From assembly GCA_011390205.1 (NCBI GenBank), contig JAABSX010000005.1, positions 1 through 64,000 on the forward strand: a DNA stretch of 64,000 nucleotides, in the 5' to 3' direction. The notes under the pieces are model-generated. The model had not been told where the DNA came from, ran no database searches, and saw only the letters and a program-made list of their open reading frames with translations. Shown piece by piece: positions 8,859 through 17,645 of the stretch. The position numbers were made by a program, and so were the translations under genes. The first letter of the stretch is position 1. Every line of letters begins with the position of its first letter. The stretch is from Microscillaceae bacterium (lineage in GTDB: Bacteria > Bacteroidota > Bacteroidia > Cytophagales > Microscillaceae).

Positions 8859-9581
8859 CTAAGAGGCGTGCCAGTAGGCGTGCTGAGCTTCTTCTCGCTG
8901 TTTTTCCCATTGAGCACATTGGTATAAAAACAAAGCCAAGTAATGTGCCCCTGCTGCCGTGGACAAATGCCAAAGCCAGTGAGAGCCCATATAAAGCCAA
9001 GCAGATGCCTCAAAATCAAAGTATCTAAAAGTAAGTGCCATAGAAAACCATAGCATCGCAGCCAACAAAGCCCCAATATATTTAAAATGCATCTGCCGCA
9101 AAAGCATCACCGCAGGCAAGAAAATCATAATCCCCCTCAGAAAATACGTAATGTTAATCGTCTGACCACCCATAGGCTGCACCCAAAGCCAAGTTTGTGC
9201 GAAGCCATACACAATAAAAAGCAAAGCAACGAGCCAAGCACTTCTGATAATTTGGTACCAAAAATAAACACTGATAGAAGCCGTAAGCACCAGAATAGGC
9301 AAAATATCCATCAGCAAAAGCCAATGAGAAGCCCTAAACCCATGAAACAGGGCGCTGCCTAGCCCCCCCAAAAACAGCAAAGGCATACAAAATAAAAGAA
9401 AAGGGTACGCACTGTATTGCCCCCGAAGCCGATAAGCCCAGTAAAATACAGGAATCCAAAATGACAAAGAAGAGACTGCATTCCAAGGCTCTACAATCAA
9501 ATACGCAGGGTTCGTTTCTGCATAATAATTTCCTCCATCACCAAGGGTCTGTGCGAGCAGGTAGATAAAATAGTCTTGCAT
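8859..9581 (-). CDS. alkaline ceramidase-like integral membrane protein (CREST superfamily)
   Basis: The 240-residue protein has about seven hydrophobic helices. Motifs characteristic of the alkaline ceramidase/CREST hydrolase superfamily appear in order: E..N..S (VEPWNAVSSLSFW), a Ser/His helix GSALFHGF, D in LLLMDILP, and the C-terminal pair MGSHWLWHLS preceded by RYFDFE. These residues would coordinate a zinc ion in the membrane. It may hydrolyse ceramide or another amide lipid, plausible in a group that makes sphingolipids. Which substrate it uses is not shown by the sequence. It lies next to the lipid acyltransferase gene. Confidence 0.75.
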   Translation of the reverse strand: MQDYFIYLLAQTLGDGGNYYAETNPAYLIVEPWNAVSSLSFWIPVFYWAYRLRGQYSAYPFLLFCMPLLFLGGLGSALFHGFRASHWLLLMDILPILVLTASISVYFWYQIIRSAWLVALLFIVYGFAQTWLWVQPMGGQTINITYFLRGIMIFLPAVMLLRQMHFKYIGALLAAMLWFSMALTFRYFDFEASAWLYMGSHWLWHLSTAAGAHYLALFLYQCAQWEKQREEAQHAYWHAS

Positions 9582-9642
9582 ATCAGGTACTAATTTAGCT
9601 GTCTAAACTGTAAGAAGGCCTAAGTGGTTTTTAGTGCATCAA

Positions 9643-9681
9643 AAAAAACCACCAGCAGACAAAGATATATTGGCAGGTTTT
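9643..9681 (-). terminator. probable terminator of the acyltransferase gene
   Basis: On the minus strand an imperfect hairpin (AAAACC-tg-CCA paired with TGG-t-GGTTTT) is followed by a run of eight T. It lies 24 bp beyond the stop at 9705. Confidence 0.5.
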
Positions 9682-9704
9682 CTTAGGATAAATGTTTGGT
9701 TTTT

Positions 9705-11366
9705 CTAGTTTTGATTGTCTAGTATCTTTTTGGGTTCGGAGGTTATTTTTTCGTTTTTCTCAATAGTTTCATTGTTTTCAGGGGCTATTTTTTCTTGATG
9801 AATATCTTCTAAGCCATTTTTTTCGGGTTTTTCTATACTTGCTGCTTGCTCGGGGGCAGGTTTTTCAGGCTTAGATGTTGCCGTTTTTTTCTGTGTTGTT
9901 TTTTTTGTGTTTGGGGTGCTGCGAGTTTTTTTGCTTGTAAGCACTTTATTGGGTTCATTTTCTATGACCAAAGCCTTATAGAGTTCTTGGTAAGATTCCT
10001 GAATACATCCTAAAAAAGCATCTATGTCAGGCATTATCTCGGGTGTGCAAGTAGCTGAGATGCTGATGCGTCCGTTGTAGCTTAGCACTACCAAAAGAAG
10101 CCCCAAACCATCTAGCACGGGAGCTGTCCCGAATTGTGTAATCATAGGTGCACCATTCATATACAGAGGCACAGCAGGGCCTGGCACATTGGTAATCACT
10201 AGGTTATAAAAAGGCGAGTGAATCTCTGAGAATTTCATCCGAGTATAAAGCCTTGAAGCAAGTGCAGCTAGAGTAGAAGGCACAAAGTTCATCAGTTTAT
10301 TGGCTTCTATTGCTTTGGCGTAGGTTTTAGAGCCACGAGTGCTGGCATGGATGAGGTTCAGCCGGTGCACAGGGTCAGGCTCATGTGTTGCCAGAGATAC
10401 AAGCATAGAAGAGACCTCATTGCCCATGTCATTTTTTTTGCTTTCGGAGCGTACAGAGATGGGTGCCATTGCCACGAGTGATTTTTTAGGAAGTTTATCC
10501 TTTGAGATGAGGTATTTTCTGAGCCCACCTGCACAGATGGCAAGCACAGTATCATTGATGGTAACCCCGACTGTAGAGTTCTTAATGGTTTTGATTTTTT
10601 CTAGTTCAAATTCCGTTCCTCCAAAAACCCTTCTTGCACTGACACTGGTATTAAAGATAGTACTTGGTGCAGTGAAGGGCATAGGAGGTGGCTGCACAGC
10701 CTTATCTACTACCTCTCGGGCTACACTTACACTATTTTGGGCAGTTTCATAAACAAACTTTGCAAGTTTGAAGGGAGTACCGAATGCTTTGAAATAATTT
10801 TTGGCCAGCAGCTCTACACTACTCGGGATACGCTCGGGTGTCCAAGGTTTGGGTGTTTTGATAGGTTTTACCTCTTCACTTGGGTTGAGCAGGGCAGCGA
10901 GTATCTCTGCTCCTGAGCCCCCGTCTATGGCGGCATGGTGTACTTTGGTAATCAGTGCAAAAGCACCTTTTGGGGCATACTCTACTCCGTCTAAGCCTTC
11001 TACATACGTAAATTCCCAGAGAGGCTTGCTGCGGTCAAGGGGGCGGCTAAAGATACGGGCGGCTAGAGCTTTGAGTTCTTTGCGTCCTCTTGGCTGAGGC
11101 AGTGCTGTGTGGAAGAGGTGATTATTAAGCTCAAAATTAGGGTCTTCTAGCCAGTAGGGATGCCCTAGATTCAGAGGGGATTCTACGATACGCTGCCGGA
11201 ATGTCCTTGATATGTGTAACCTAGATTCTAAATAATTACGAAAGCGCTCAAAGGTCATCACACCGTCTTTGGGTGGCGCATAGATATATACCCCTCCGAT
11301 GTGCATGGGTGATTTGGGTGTTTCTAAGTATAAGAATTCGGCATCTAATCCTGAAAGTTGTTGCAT
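9705..11366 (-). CDS. wax ester synthase/diacylglycerol O-acyltransferase (WS/DGAT)
   Basis: The protein transfers acyl groups from acyl-CoA to long-chain alcohols or diacylglycerol at the membrane, making storage lipid. The N-terminus (MQQLSGLDAEFLYLE) and the catalytic HHxxxDG motif (H143, H144, D148, G149 in HHAAIDGGSG) are diagnostic. The C-terminal WES_acyltransf domain follows, with VTINDTVLAICAGGLR and NVPGP. Residues 1-470 make up the enzyme; a further ~85 residues form a Lys/Thr/Glu/Pro-rich tail absent from most relatives. ATG start agrees with the family N-terminus. The gene is upstream of the ceramidase-like gene in the same direction. Confidence 0.93.
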   Translation of the reverse strand: MQQLSGLDAEFLYLETPKSPMHIGGVYIYAPPKDGVMTFERFRNYLESRLHISRTFRQRIVESPLNLGHPYWLEDPNFELNNHLFHTALPQPRGRKELKALAARIFSRPLDRSKPLWEFTYVEGLDGVEYAPKGAFALITKVHHAAIDGGSGAEILAALLNPSEEVKPIKTPKPWTPERIPSSVELLAKNYFKAFGTPFKLAKFVYETAQNSVSVAREVVDKAVQPPPMPFTAPSTIFNTSVSARRVFGGTEFELEKIKTIKNSTVGVTINDTVLAICAGGLRKYLISKDKLPKKSLVAMAPISVRSESKKNDMGNEVSSMLVSLATHEPDPVHRLNLIHASTRGSKTYAKAIEANKLMNFVPSTLAALASRLYTRMKFSEIHSPFYNLVITNVPGPAVPLYMNGAPMITQFGTAPVLDGLGLLLVVLSYNGRISISATCTPEIMPDIDAFLGCIQESYQELYKALVIENEPNKVLTSKKTRSTPNTKKTTQKKTATSKPEKPAPEQAASIEKPEKNGLEDIHQEKIAPENNETIEKNEKITSEPKKILDNQN

Positions 11367-11582
11367 AATTTAAGCGCTTATTGTGTAATTTTTTGCTATT
11401 TGATTCATCAGCGATGTAGTAAGAACCAAATCAACGGCAAATTGATTTTGAATCACTGTAACCAAGATTACGATTTTTTGGCAAATTTTCAAAGAAAATC
11501 CAGTATATTTTTAAAAAAATGTTTTTATTAGGGAGCTGGTAGGTTTTTAGTTTTTTGAGTTAAATCTTTTGCAGAGAAGTTT

Positions 11583-12236
11583 ATGGGTTTCATATCTATG
11601 TCTAGTTTAGCACTTCGCTGGGCATTTCGTTTGGTTTGGCTGGGGCTTTTATTTTCTTCGTGCTTTTTGGTGCTGGTTACATTGGCTTATTTTTCATTCA
11701 GGACAGATATTGGTTTTTTGCTTGCCAAGCAAGCTTTTGTGAGAGACAGTATCTGGATGAGTGTATTTTACCTTCATATCAGCAGCAGCATTTTATGCTT
11801 GTTTACGGGCCCTTTTCAGTTTATTTCTTTTTTTAGGAAAAAAACTACACAAGGTTGGCACAGGGTATTGGGCAAAGTATATATATTTTCTATTCTTTTT
11901 TTGGCTGCTCCTACAGGGGCGTATATGGCTGTATTTGCCAATGGAGGCTTTGGCACACAGTTGGGTTTCATTATTTTGTCTGTACTTTGGTTTGTGAGTA
12001 CTTATATTGCTTGGCAAGCCATCCTAGAAAAAGATATTTTGCTTCATAAAAAATGGATGATTCGGAGCTTTGCCCTTACATTTTCGGCTGTAACACTCAG
12101 AATCTGGATGCCTGTTTTATCAGCTTATTGTGGCATGAATCCTGACTTGGTGCTGCTGCTGACGGCTTGGATTAATTGGCTTCCTAACCTATTGGTGGCT
12201 GAGCTCTTGCTGATTTTTTTTCCGAAATATCTATAA
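11583..12236 (+). CDS. DUF2306 family membrane protein
   Basis: The 217-residue protein has about six transmembrane segments. The central part matches DUF2306: HISSSILCLFTGPFQF, then GWHRVLGKVYIFS and HKKWMIRSFALTF. The conserved histidines in these helices (HxxxG and HKKWM) suggest a redox or heme-related role, but no function has been established for the family. ATG start is used; a second ATG five codons later is equally possible. Confidence 0.75.
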   Translation: MGFISMSSLALRWAFRLVWLGLLFSSCFLVLVTLAYFSFRTDIGFLLAKQAFVRDSIWMSVFYLHISSSILCLFTGPFQFISFFRKKTTQGWHRVLGKVYIFSILFLAAPTGAYMAVFANGGFGTQLGFIILSVLWFVSTYIAWQAILEKDILLHKKWMIRSFALTFSAVTLRIWMPVLSAYCGMNPDLVLLLTAWINWLPNLLVAELLLIFFPKYL

Positions 12237-12307
12237 AAAGACAACCTTTTTTTGATATTACGTTAATTAGGTTAAAATGCTATAAATCTTAAAAGGCCTT
12301 AACTATT

Positions 12308-12883
12308 ATGAATTCTAAAAAACTCTTTCTAATCACTGGATTGGCCCTCTTCACAACCCTCTTCTTGACCATTGTAGCCTTCAGACTAGCCGAGCCCAAT
12401 AGCAACCCCAATGCCGCCCCCAATGCACTGGCAAGTTATGCTTCCGAAGATACAGATAAATATTCTCAGAATAAAGAAGAATCCCTTCATGAAGAGTTAT
12501 ATCTCTCCAAAAAAGGGGAAAAACTCATTTACCAAAAGCTTGTAAGACCCATCAGCAATAAGTTCGGCATCAAAATAAGCGTAAATCAATTTAGCCGATG
12601 CCCTAGCGGAGTAGATTACTATCAAATTACTTCACCCTCTGAGCAAACTCCTTACTTTTTTATGCAGCTCTCTTACCAAGATGGATGTGCCGCTACCGAC
12701 TTGTGCCAGTTTAGGGTCTCTCTTGAGCAGACGAGCATAGAGGTCTGGAATGAAGAAAAAGAACTCTTTATGACTCCAGAAGAGTATGTAGCACAGATGG
12801 AACGAGAAGACTTGGAGTATCAAATGGAAGTCGAGCCTACAGAAAACCTTCCAGATGAGTCTCCAGCTCAAAAAACAATCTAA
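12308..12883 (+). CDS. hypothetical exported or membrane-anchored protein
   Basis: This 191-residue protein starts with a Lys-rich N-terminus and a hydrophobic segment at about 5-26, then an Asn/Pro/Ala-rich linker. The rest is soluble and acidic, with three cysteines (CPSG, DGCAATDLC) that could form disulfides outside the cytoplasm, and a charged C-terminus. No family was recognised. ATG start, followed by a terminator shared with the convergent CBS gene. Confidence 0.6.
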   Translation: MNSKKLFLITGLALFTTLFLTIVAFRLAEPNSNPNAAPNALASYASEDTDKYSQNKEESLHEELYLSKKGEKLIYQKLVRPISNKFGIKISVNQFSRCPSGVDYYQITSPSEQTPYFFMQLSYQDGCAATDLCQFRVSLEQTSIEVWNEEKELFMTPEEYVAQMEREDLEYQMEVEPTENLPDESPAQKTI

Positions 12884-12906
12884 GAATTCTGATTATACGC
12901 AACAGC

Positions 12907-12941
12907 AAAAAGCCTCTTGATAGACTTATCAGGAGGTTTTT
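12907..12941. terminator. terminator between convergent genes
   Basis: A stem of about 13 bp (AAAAGCCTCTTGATA with TATCAGGAGGTTTTT, one G-T pair) with a short loop lies between the hypothetical gene and the CBS gene, with A and T runs on either side. Confidence 0.7.
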
Positions 12942-13010
12942 GTGTAATCAAGCGCTTTGTGTCTTCACAGAGCACGGAGAAGAATTGTGTGGTATCCACT
13001 ACAATGAAGC

Positions 13011-13490
13011 TCAGTGCTTCACAGATACATCTTTGTAGTTTTCTTTGATGACAGTATGCGTATTGTTTTGATTCACTTCTTGCCAAGTAGTGCTTTGCAT
13101 GTCTTTGACGGCACGCAATACATCTGCTCGGCTAATCTGTCCTACCAAGCATTTGGCATCATCTACCACTGGAAACCTCTTAAAATTGCTATTTAAAAAT
13201 TTATTGGCTACTTCTACAATGGCACTTTGCTTGGATACAGTGATTACATTGGTGCTCATATAGTCTTTTACATTGCCTGGGGGCATGTTATGATAAATAC
13301 TATCTACCATTACATTGAGGCAGTCTTTCTCAGAGATAATCCCTATGATTTCTCCTGCCTCATTGATGACAGTACCTCCAGAGATTTTATTGCGTAGCAA
13401 AATCTTGATGGCATCATGGATGCTCTGTTCTGGTCGGAAAGTAATGGGTTTTTTGACCATATAATCGGTAACGGAGAGGGTCTTGTGCAT
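13011..13490 (-). CDS. CBS-pair domain protein
   Basis: The 159-residue protein consists of two CBS motifs: VTDYMVKKPITFRPEQSI...GGTVINEAGEIIGIISEKDCL (about 8-55) and VKDYMSTNVITVSKQSAI...RFPVVDDAKCLVGQISRADVL (about 75-125). Such Bateman modules bind adenine nucleotides and sense energy or nucleotide state. There is no fused effector domain and no obvious partner gene, so the target is unknown. ATG start. Confidence 0.88.
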   Translation of the reverse strand: MHKTLSVTDYMVKKPITFRPEQSIHDAIKILLRNKISGGTVINEAGEIIGIISEKDCLNVMVDSIYHNMPPGNVKDYMSTNVITVSKQSAIVEVANKFLNSNFKRFPVVDDAKCLVGQISRADVLRAVKDMQSTTWQEVNQNNTHTVIKENYKDVSVKH

Positions 13491-13517
13491 AATCTAATTT
13501 TTTTTAGGGTGAGTGTA

Positions 13518-13600
13518 ATCACCTAATATAGATATTATTTCCTTAAAAACAAAATATTATATATATATAATATTTAAAGGAAATAAATAAAATAGGTGAT
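13518..13600. repeat. 83-bp imperfect inverted repeat with 24-bp AT palindrome core
   Basis: The ends read ATCACCTA (13518-13525) and TAGGTGAT (13593-13600). The arms continue as imperfect complements (TATTTCCTT with AAGGAAATA), and the centre is a perfect 24-base AT palindrome at 13552-13575. It lies between two minus-strand genes. It could be a small mobile-element derivative or a processing/termination hairpin. Confidence 0.65.
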
Positions 13601-13622
13601 AGTATGTATCCTTAAAATAAGA

Positions 13623-14387
13623 CTAAAGCGTAAAGCCTCCATCTGCCCTGATGATAGAGCCACTAAAAAAAGCACCTGTATCTGCAGCAAGCAGCAGGGC
13701 AAGTCCTGCAATATCTTCGGGTTTTGCTTCGTGTGCTAGGGTCTGTTTTTGCATAATCTTGGCTTTCTCTTCTGGGTCTTGCATAATAGACTCTGTCAGT
13801 TTGGTTTGTATATAGCCTGGGCAAATGGCATTGACTCGGATATGATCTTTGCCCATTTCTTTTGCCATTACTTTGGTCATCATAATGAGGGCAGCTTTGC
13901 CAAGGCTATACACTCCTAGCCCCTCCGAGGGCATGATTCCTTCTATGCTACTGATATGAATAATCACGCCTTTGCCTGATTTTTTGAGATAAGGGTGTGC
14001 ATATTTACTGAGCCATAAAGGACCTTTGAGGTTGATGTCCATCATTTTGTCAAATGCACCCATATCTGCCTCTATCAAATCACCCTGCAGGATATTAGTG
14101 CCTGCATTATTGACGATGATGTCAATGCCTCCATACTTTGCTACAGTCTGAGTTACAAGCTGTTTTACGTCTTCTTCTTTGCCTGTATTGCAGGCAATGG
14201 CAGTCGCTTCCCAGCCTTTTTCAGCATATGCTGCCGCAAGGCTGTCTAAGTCTGATTGTTTGCGGCTGCTGAGTATCACTTTTGCACCTGCCTCAGCATA
14301 GTATCTGGCGATAGCCTCTCCTATGCCTTTGCTTGAACCTGTGATGATGGCAACTTTGTTTTTTAAACTAAATGCAGTATTTTTCAT
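13623..14387 (-). CDS. short-chain dehydrogenase/reductase
   Basis: A classical 254-residue SDR: the NAD(P)-binding motif TGSSKGIG (residues 17-24), NNAG (93-96), catalytic Ser in HISSIEG (146-147) and the YxxxK pair Y160 and K164 (YSLGK). The sequence SRK at the end of beta-2 (41-43) suggests a preference for NADP. The substrate cannot be deduced. ATG start. Confidence 0.92.
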   Translation of the reverse strand: MKNTAFSLKNKVAIITGSSKGIGEAIARYYAEAGAKVILSSRKQSDLDSLAAAYAEKGWEATAIACNTGKEEDVKQLVTQTVAKYGGIDIIVNNAGTNILQGDLIEADMGAFDKMMDINLKGPLWLSKYAHPYLKKSGKGVIIHISSIEGIMPSEGLGVYSLGKAALIMMTKVMAKEMGKDHIRVNAICPGYIQTKLTESIMQDPEEKAKIMQKQTLAHEAKPEDIAGLALLLAADTGAFFSGSIIRADGGFTL

Positions 14388-14471
14388 ATTTATTAGAAAA
14401 TTAAAAGGTACAAGTCGATTTTTTTTGTTATCAATCTAGGATACTTCTAATAAAATATTAATCTACAGAAA

Positions 14472-15089
14472 ATGCAAGCATATCACCATCAAATTAACTA
14501 TCAACTAGAAAGTGGACTAGAGATTACCCTCAGAATGGTGTTATCGGAAGATAAATCTAAGATAAAAGAAGGTTTTGAACTGCTTTCACCCGAATCCCGC
14601 CACACACGGTTTTTTAGTTATATGCATGCACTCAGTGAAAAACAGCTAGAGTATCTCAGCAATGTAGATCAGCTAAACCATGTCGCTTGGGGAGTCTCAG
14701 ATGCCAGTATAGCACCCGAGCAAGGCATAGGTGTAGGGAGATTTATCAGAGATGAGAAAAACCCCGAACGTGCCGAAATAGCTTTTACACTCTTAGATGA
14801 GTACCAAGGCAAGGGCATAGGCACGGTCTTGCTTGGCTTGCTATATGCATTGGCCCAATCTTACGAGGTGGCTTTCTTTACGGGAAGTATCCTCGCACAA
14901 AATCATCACTTCTGGAAAAGGCTGAGAGATTTGGGTGCAAAACCCAGCGATAGCACTGGAGGTGTCATTGATTTTCAATTGCCTATCCACCAAAAAGAAG
15001 AAGACTTTCCGCAGAATGAGTTTACACCTAGATGGTGCCGTATGCTACACGAAATAAAATGCAGCCTGTTTTTATTTGGTAATGCCTAA
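14472..15089 (+). CDS. GNAT-family N-acetyltransferase
   Basis: The 205-residue protein carries a GNAT core, with strand 4 (ERAEIAFTLLDEYQ) leading into the acetyl-CoA binding motif QGKGIGTVLL (about 115-124). The N-terminal extension (VLSEDKSKIKEGFELLSPESR) is like that of acetyltransferases fused to acyl-CoA synthetases in other bacteria, but here the GNAT domain stands alone. Substrate unknown; protein lysine acetylation is possible. ATG start, divergent from the SDR gene. Confidence 0.8.
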   Translation: MQAYHHQINYQLESGLEITLRMVLSEDKSKIKEGFELLSPESRHTRFFSYMHALSEKQLEYLSNVDQLNHVAWGVSDASIAPEQGIGVGRFIRDEKNPERAEIAFTLLDEYQGKGIGTVLLGLLYALAQSYEVAFFTGSILAQNHHFWKRLRDLGAKPSDSTGGVIDFQLPIHQKEEDFPQNEFTPRWCRMLHEIKCSLFLFGNA

Positions 15090-15294
15090 AACTGAGTACC
15101 TCTAGCAGCGCTTTTTTTTCACAAAACCTTCAAATACAAATTTTATTTGCCTTATATACTGACTTTCCTCATATAATTTTATGACAGCAAATATTCCAAA
15201 CTTTTAGTTTGTGAATAACTTGCTAAATTGATATATTTATGCTAAATTAGTATATGTATTGAATAGTTTCTCAAATTTGTATCCTTATAATCCT

Positions 15295-15714
15295 ATGAAA
15301 CATCCTATTTGTCCCCGCTGCCAGACCGAGAAAGTTATCAAAAGTGGTGTAGTCCAAGACAGGCAACGCTACCACTGCAAAAAGTGCAAGTATTACTTTA
15401 CCGTCAATAAACTAGGCAAACAGATAGATAATTACTATGTAATCAAGGCATTACAGCTTTATATAGAAGGTGTGAGCTACAGAGAGATAGAGAGAATATT
15501 AGGTGTAAGCCATGTATCTGTGATGAACTGGGTAAAAAAATACCGAATTACTGCACCTGAAAATACAGAATACCGCCCTACCTACAAGGTATTTAATCAC
15601 AAAGAACTTATCGAGCATCTCCAAGAAAGTACAAACACGAAAGGAGCAGGGATGCTCATCACCGAACTAGGAGATAAGTTTATGCTCATTAAATGGGAGA
15701 GGTTTAAAGAGTAA
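15295..15714 (+). CDS. zinc-ribbon/helix-turn-helix protein related to IS1 InsA; likely regulator
   Basis: The protein has a zinc ribbon CPRC...CKKC (residues 5-30) and a helix-turn-helix SYREIERILGVSHVSVMNWVKKY (about 62-85; the two halves match InsA/IS1-type transposase N-termini). No DDE nuclease follows; instead the last ~50 residues are unique (ITELGDKFMLIKWERF). I use the ATG at 15295 rather than the in-frame TTG at 15259, because the zinc ribbon begins immediately after it. The gene sits directly upstream of a porin-symporter cassette in the same orientation and shows no terminal repeats, so it is probably a domesticated DNA-binding regulator. Confidence 0.65.
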   Translation: MKHPICPRCQTEKVIKSGVVQDRQRYHCKKCKYYFTVNKLGKQIDNYYVIKALQLYIEGVSYREIERILGVSHVSVMNWVKKYRITAPENTEYRPTYKVFNHKELIEHLQESTNTKGAGMLITELGDKFMLIKWERFKE

Positions 15715-15835
15715 TGTTTGTAAATGTTTGTTTATCAATTACTTATGCTATAATTTTATATTAGCTATATTATTTTAGCAAATAAATACATTGAATTTCA
15801 TTTTTCACTTAGAAAATTTCACTTTTACGGTATGA

Positions 15836-15843
15836 TATTTTTG
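15836..15843 (+). promoter_or_regulatory. -7 box TATTTTTG for the porin-symporter operon
   Basis: TATTTTTG matches the Bacteroidota -7 consensus 62 bp before the porin start. The adjacent palindrome-like GAAGCGCGCC at 15844-15853 is a possible operator. Confidence 0.4.
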
Positions 15844-15904
15844 AAGCGCGCCAAAAATATTATGTGGAGTTTTGAATCAATCACAAAAATTAATTAAGTG
15901 AGAT

Positions 15905-17299
15905 ATGAAAAAGACATTATACCTAATCCCCTTTATTGCAGTCATGCTACTTGTTTGGCATCCTAGCAAAGTAAAAGCGCAAGGCTCAGGCATTTATGGC
16001 TCAGGTCTCAAGGTAAACCTTGATACCACAGGTACAAAATACGTCAGACTTATTTTTTGGAATCAATTCTGGACACGCTATGTAAACAACAACCCCAACA
16101 CTGTCGTCAATGGTGAGTCCGTAGCTGACTCTTGGGATATAGGGCTTCGCCGCTCTCGTATGCTGGCTTATGCACAGATTTCCCCTCGGTTTTTGATTAT
16201 GTTTCATTTAGGCATCAATAACCAAACTTTCATCAATGGAGGTGATGCTGGCAGTAATGGAAATGCTTTTGGAGGAAATGGAGCTGGCAAAAAACCCCAG
16301 CTATTCGTGCATGATGCTTGGACAGAGTATGCCATCGTCCAGAAAAAACTACACATCGGTACGGGGTTACATTATTGGAATGGAATCTCTAGGATGAGCA
16401 GTGCGAGTACACTTAATTTTTTGACAATAGATGCTCCTATCTTTAATTGGCCCCTTATTGAGCTTTCAGACCAGTTTGCACGGCAGTTTGGGATTTATGC
16501 CAAAGGAGACCTAGGTAGATTCAATTACCAAGTTGCGATGAACAAGCCTTTCTCAGCACCCAATCCGATTTCTGTCTTAAATGGCGCTAATGCCGCCTCA
16601 GCACCTGCAGGCTTAAACGTAGCCAGAGATGCCGCCAACAATAGTTGGGTAAGCTCGGGCTATTTTACACTTCAGTTTTTAGACAAAGAATCTAGTTTCT
16701 TGCCTTTCAGAGTGGGCACTTATGTAGGCACTAAGAAAGTATTCAATATCGGGGCAGGCTATCACATACACCCCAATGCTACCGCAAGCACTACAGCACG
16801 TGATGTCAATGGAACAGCCACAGCAGTACAACGGCACAATATGAATCTATTTGGAATAGATTTATTCTTAGATCACCCCTTCGGAGGAGATAAAAACATG
16901 GCAATCACTGCCTACAGTGTATTATACAATTATGATTTTGGCACTAATTACCTCCGTAATGTAGGCATCATGAACATCGCCTCGGCAGGTGGCAACGCAC
17001 AGCCTACCATCGGTACGGGTACTATATTCTATACCCAAGCAGGATTTTTATTGCCTAAAAATACATTGGGAAAAGTTGGGCGTTTGCAGCCCTTTGCAGC
17101 CTATACCTACAAAGACTTTGAAGCACTTCAAGAAAGCAGTAGCCAGTTTGATATAGGAGCAAACCTACACTTAGAGGGGCATCACTCCAAGGTTACATTA
17201 CAATACTCTCAACGCCCTGTCTATGGAGCAGATGGAAGACTAAATCCTGATAAAAAATCAGCTGGAGAGTTTATTTTACAAACAATGCTTTACTTTTAA
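15905..17299 (+). CDS. outer-membrane porin (OprO/P-like beta-barrel)
   Basis: The 464-residue protein has a signal peptide (1-25, ending VKA-QG). It continues with alternating beta-strands containing RLIFWNQFWTRY, DIGLRRSRMLAYAQ and a final strand GEFILQTMLYF ending in an aromatic residue, the usual outer-membrane barrel ending. The pattern resembles phosphate-selective porin O/P-type proteins. Position immediately before the DUF4212 and symporter genes implies that it passes the same substrate across the outer membrane. Confidence 0.8.
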   Translation: MKKTLYLIPFIAVMLLVWHPSKVKAQGSGIYGSGLKVNLDTTGTKYVRLIFWNQFWTRYVNNNPNTVVNGESVADSWDIGLRRSRMLAYAQISPRFLIMFHLGINNQTFINGGDAGSNGNAFGGNGAGKKPQLFVHDAWTEYAIVQKKLHIGTGLHYWNGISRMSSASTLNFLTIDAPIFNWPLIELSDQFARQFGIYAKGDLGRFNYQVAMNKPFSAPNPISVLNGANAASAPAGLNVARDAANNSWVSSGYFTLQFLDKESSFLPFRVGTYVGTKKVFNIGAGYHIHPNATASTTARDVNGTATAVQRHNMNLFGIDLFLDHPFGGDKNMAITAYSVLYNYDFGTNYLRNVGIMNIASAGGNAQPTIGTGTIFYTQAGFLLPKNTLGKVGRLQPFAAYTYKDFEALQESSSQFDIGANLHLEGHHSKVTLQYSQRPVYGADGRLNPDKKSAGEFILQTMLYF

Positions 17300-17346
17300 A
17301 TAAAATCTTATAATATTTATATTAAATACCTTTAAAACTCAAAATT

Positions 17347-17607
17347 ATGGAAAACGACAAAACAATGCAGCAGTACTGGAAGAAAAACATCTCCTATGTG
17401 CTGATTCTCATGACCATCTGGTTTGTGGTCTCTTATGGCTTCGGCATATTGCTGGTCAATCAACTCAATGAAATACGCTTAGGAGGCTTTAAGCTAGGCT
17501 TTTGGTTTGCACAGCAAGGCTCTATTTATGTCTTTGTGATTCTCATCTTTGTCTATGTATGGCTGATGAACAAGCTAGACAAGGAATTTGATGTAGATGA
17601 AAAATAA
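17347..17607 (+). CDS. DUF4212 small subunit of sodium:solute symporter
   Basis: This 86-residue protein has two transmembrane helices (about 14-36 and 54-74). It carries the DUF4212 hallmarks YWKKNISYVLILM and GFWFAQQGSIYVFVILIF. In this family it is the partner of VC_2705-type cation/carboxylate symporters, whose gene starts 38 bp downstream. It is likely to be required for assembly or activity of the larger subunit. Confidence 0.9.
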   Translation: MENDKTMQQYWKKNISYVLILMTIWFVVSYGFGILLVNQLNEIRLGGFKLGFWFAQQGSIYVFVILIFVYVWLMNKLDKEFDVDEK

Positions 17608-17645
17608 TTAAAAATAAAAAATAACACTTCTAAACAAAAAAGAAT

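Noticed and set aside
15259-15294. TTG start for the zinc-ribbon/HTH gene
   Set aside because: The ATG at 15295 lies directly before the conserved zinc ribbon; the extra residues look like untranslated sequence.
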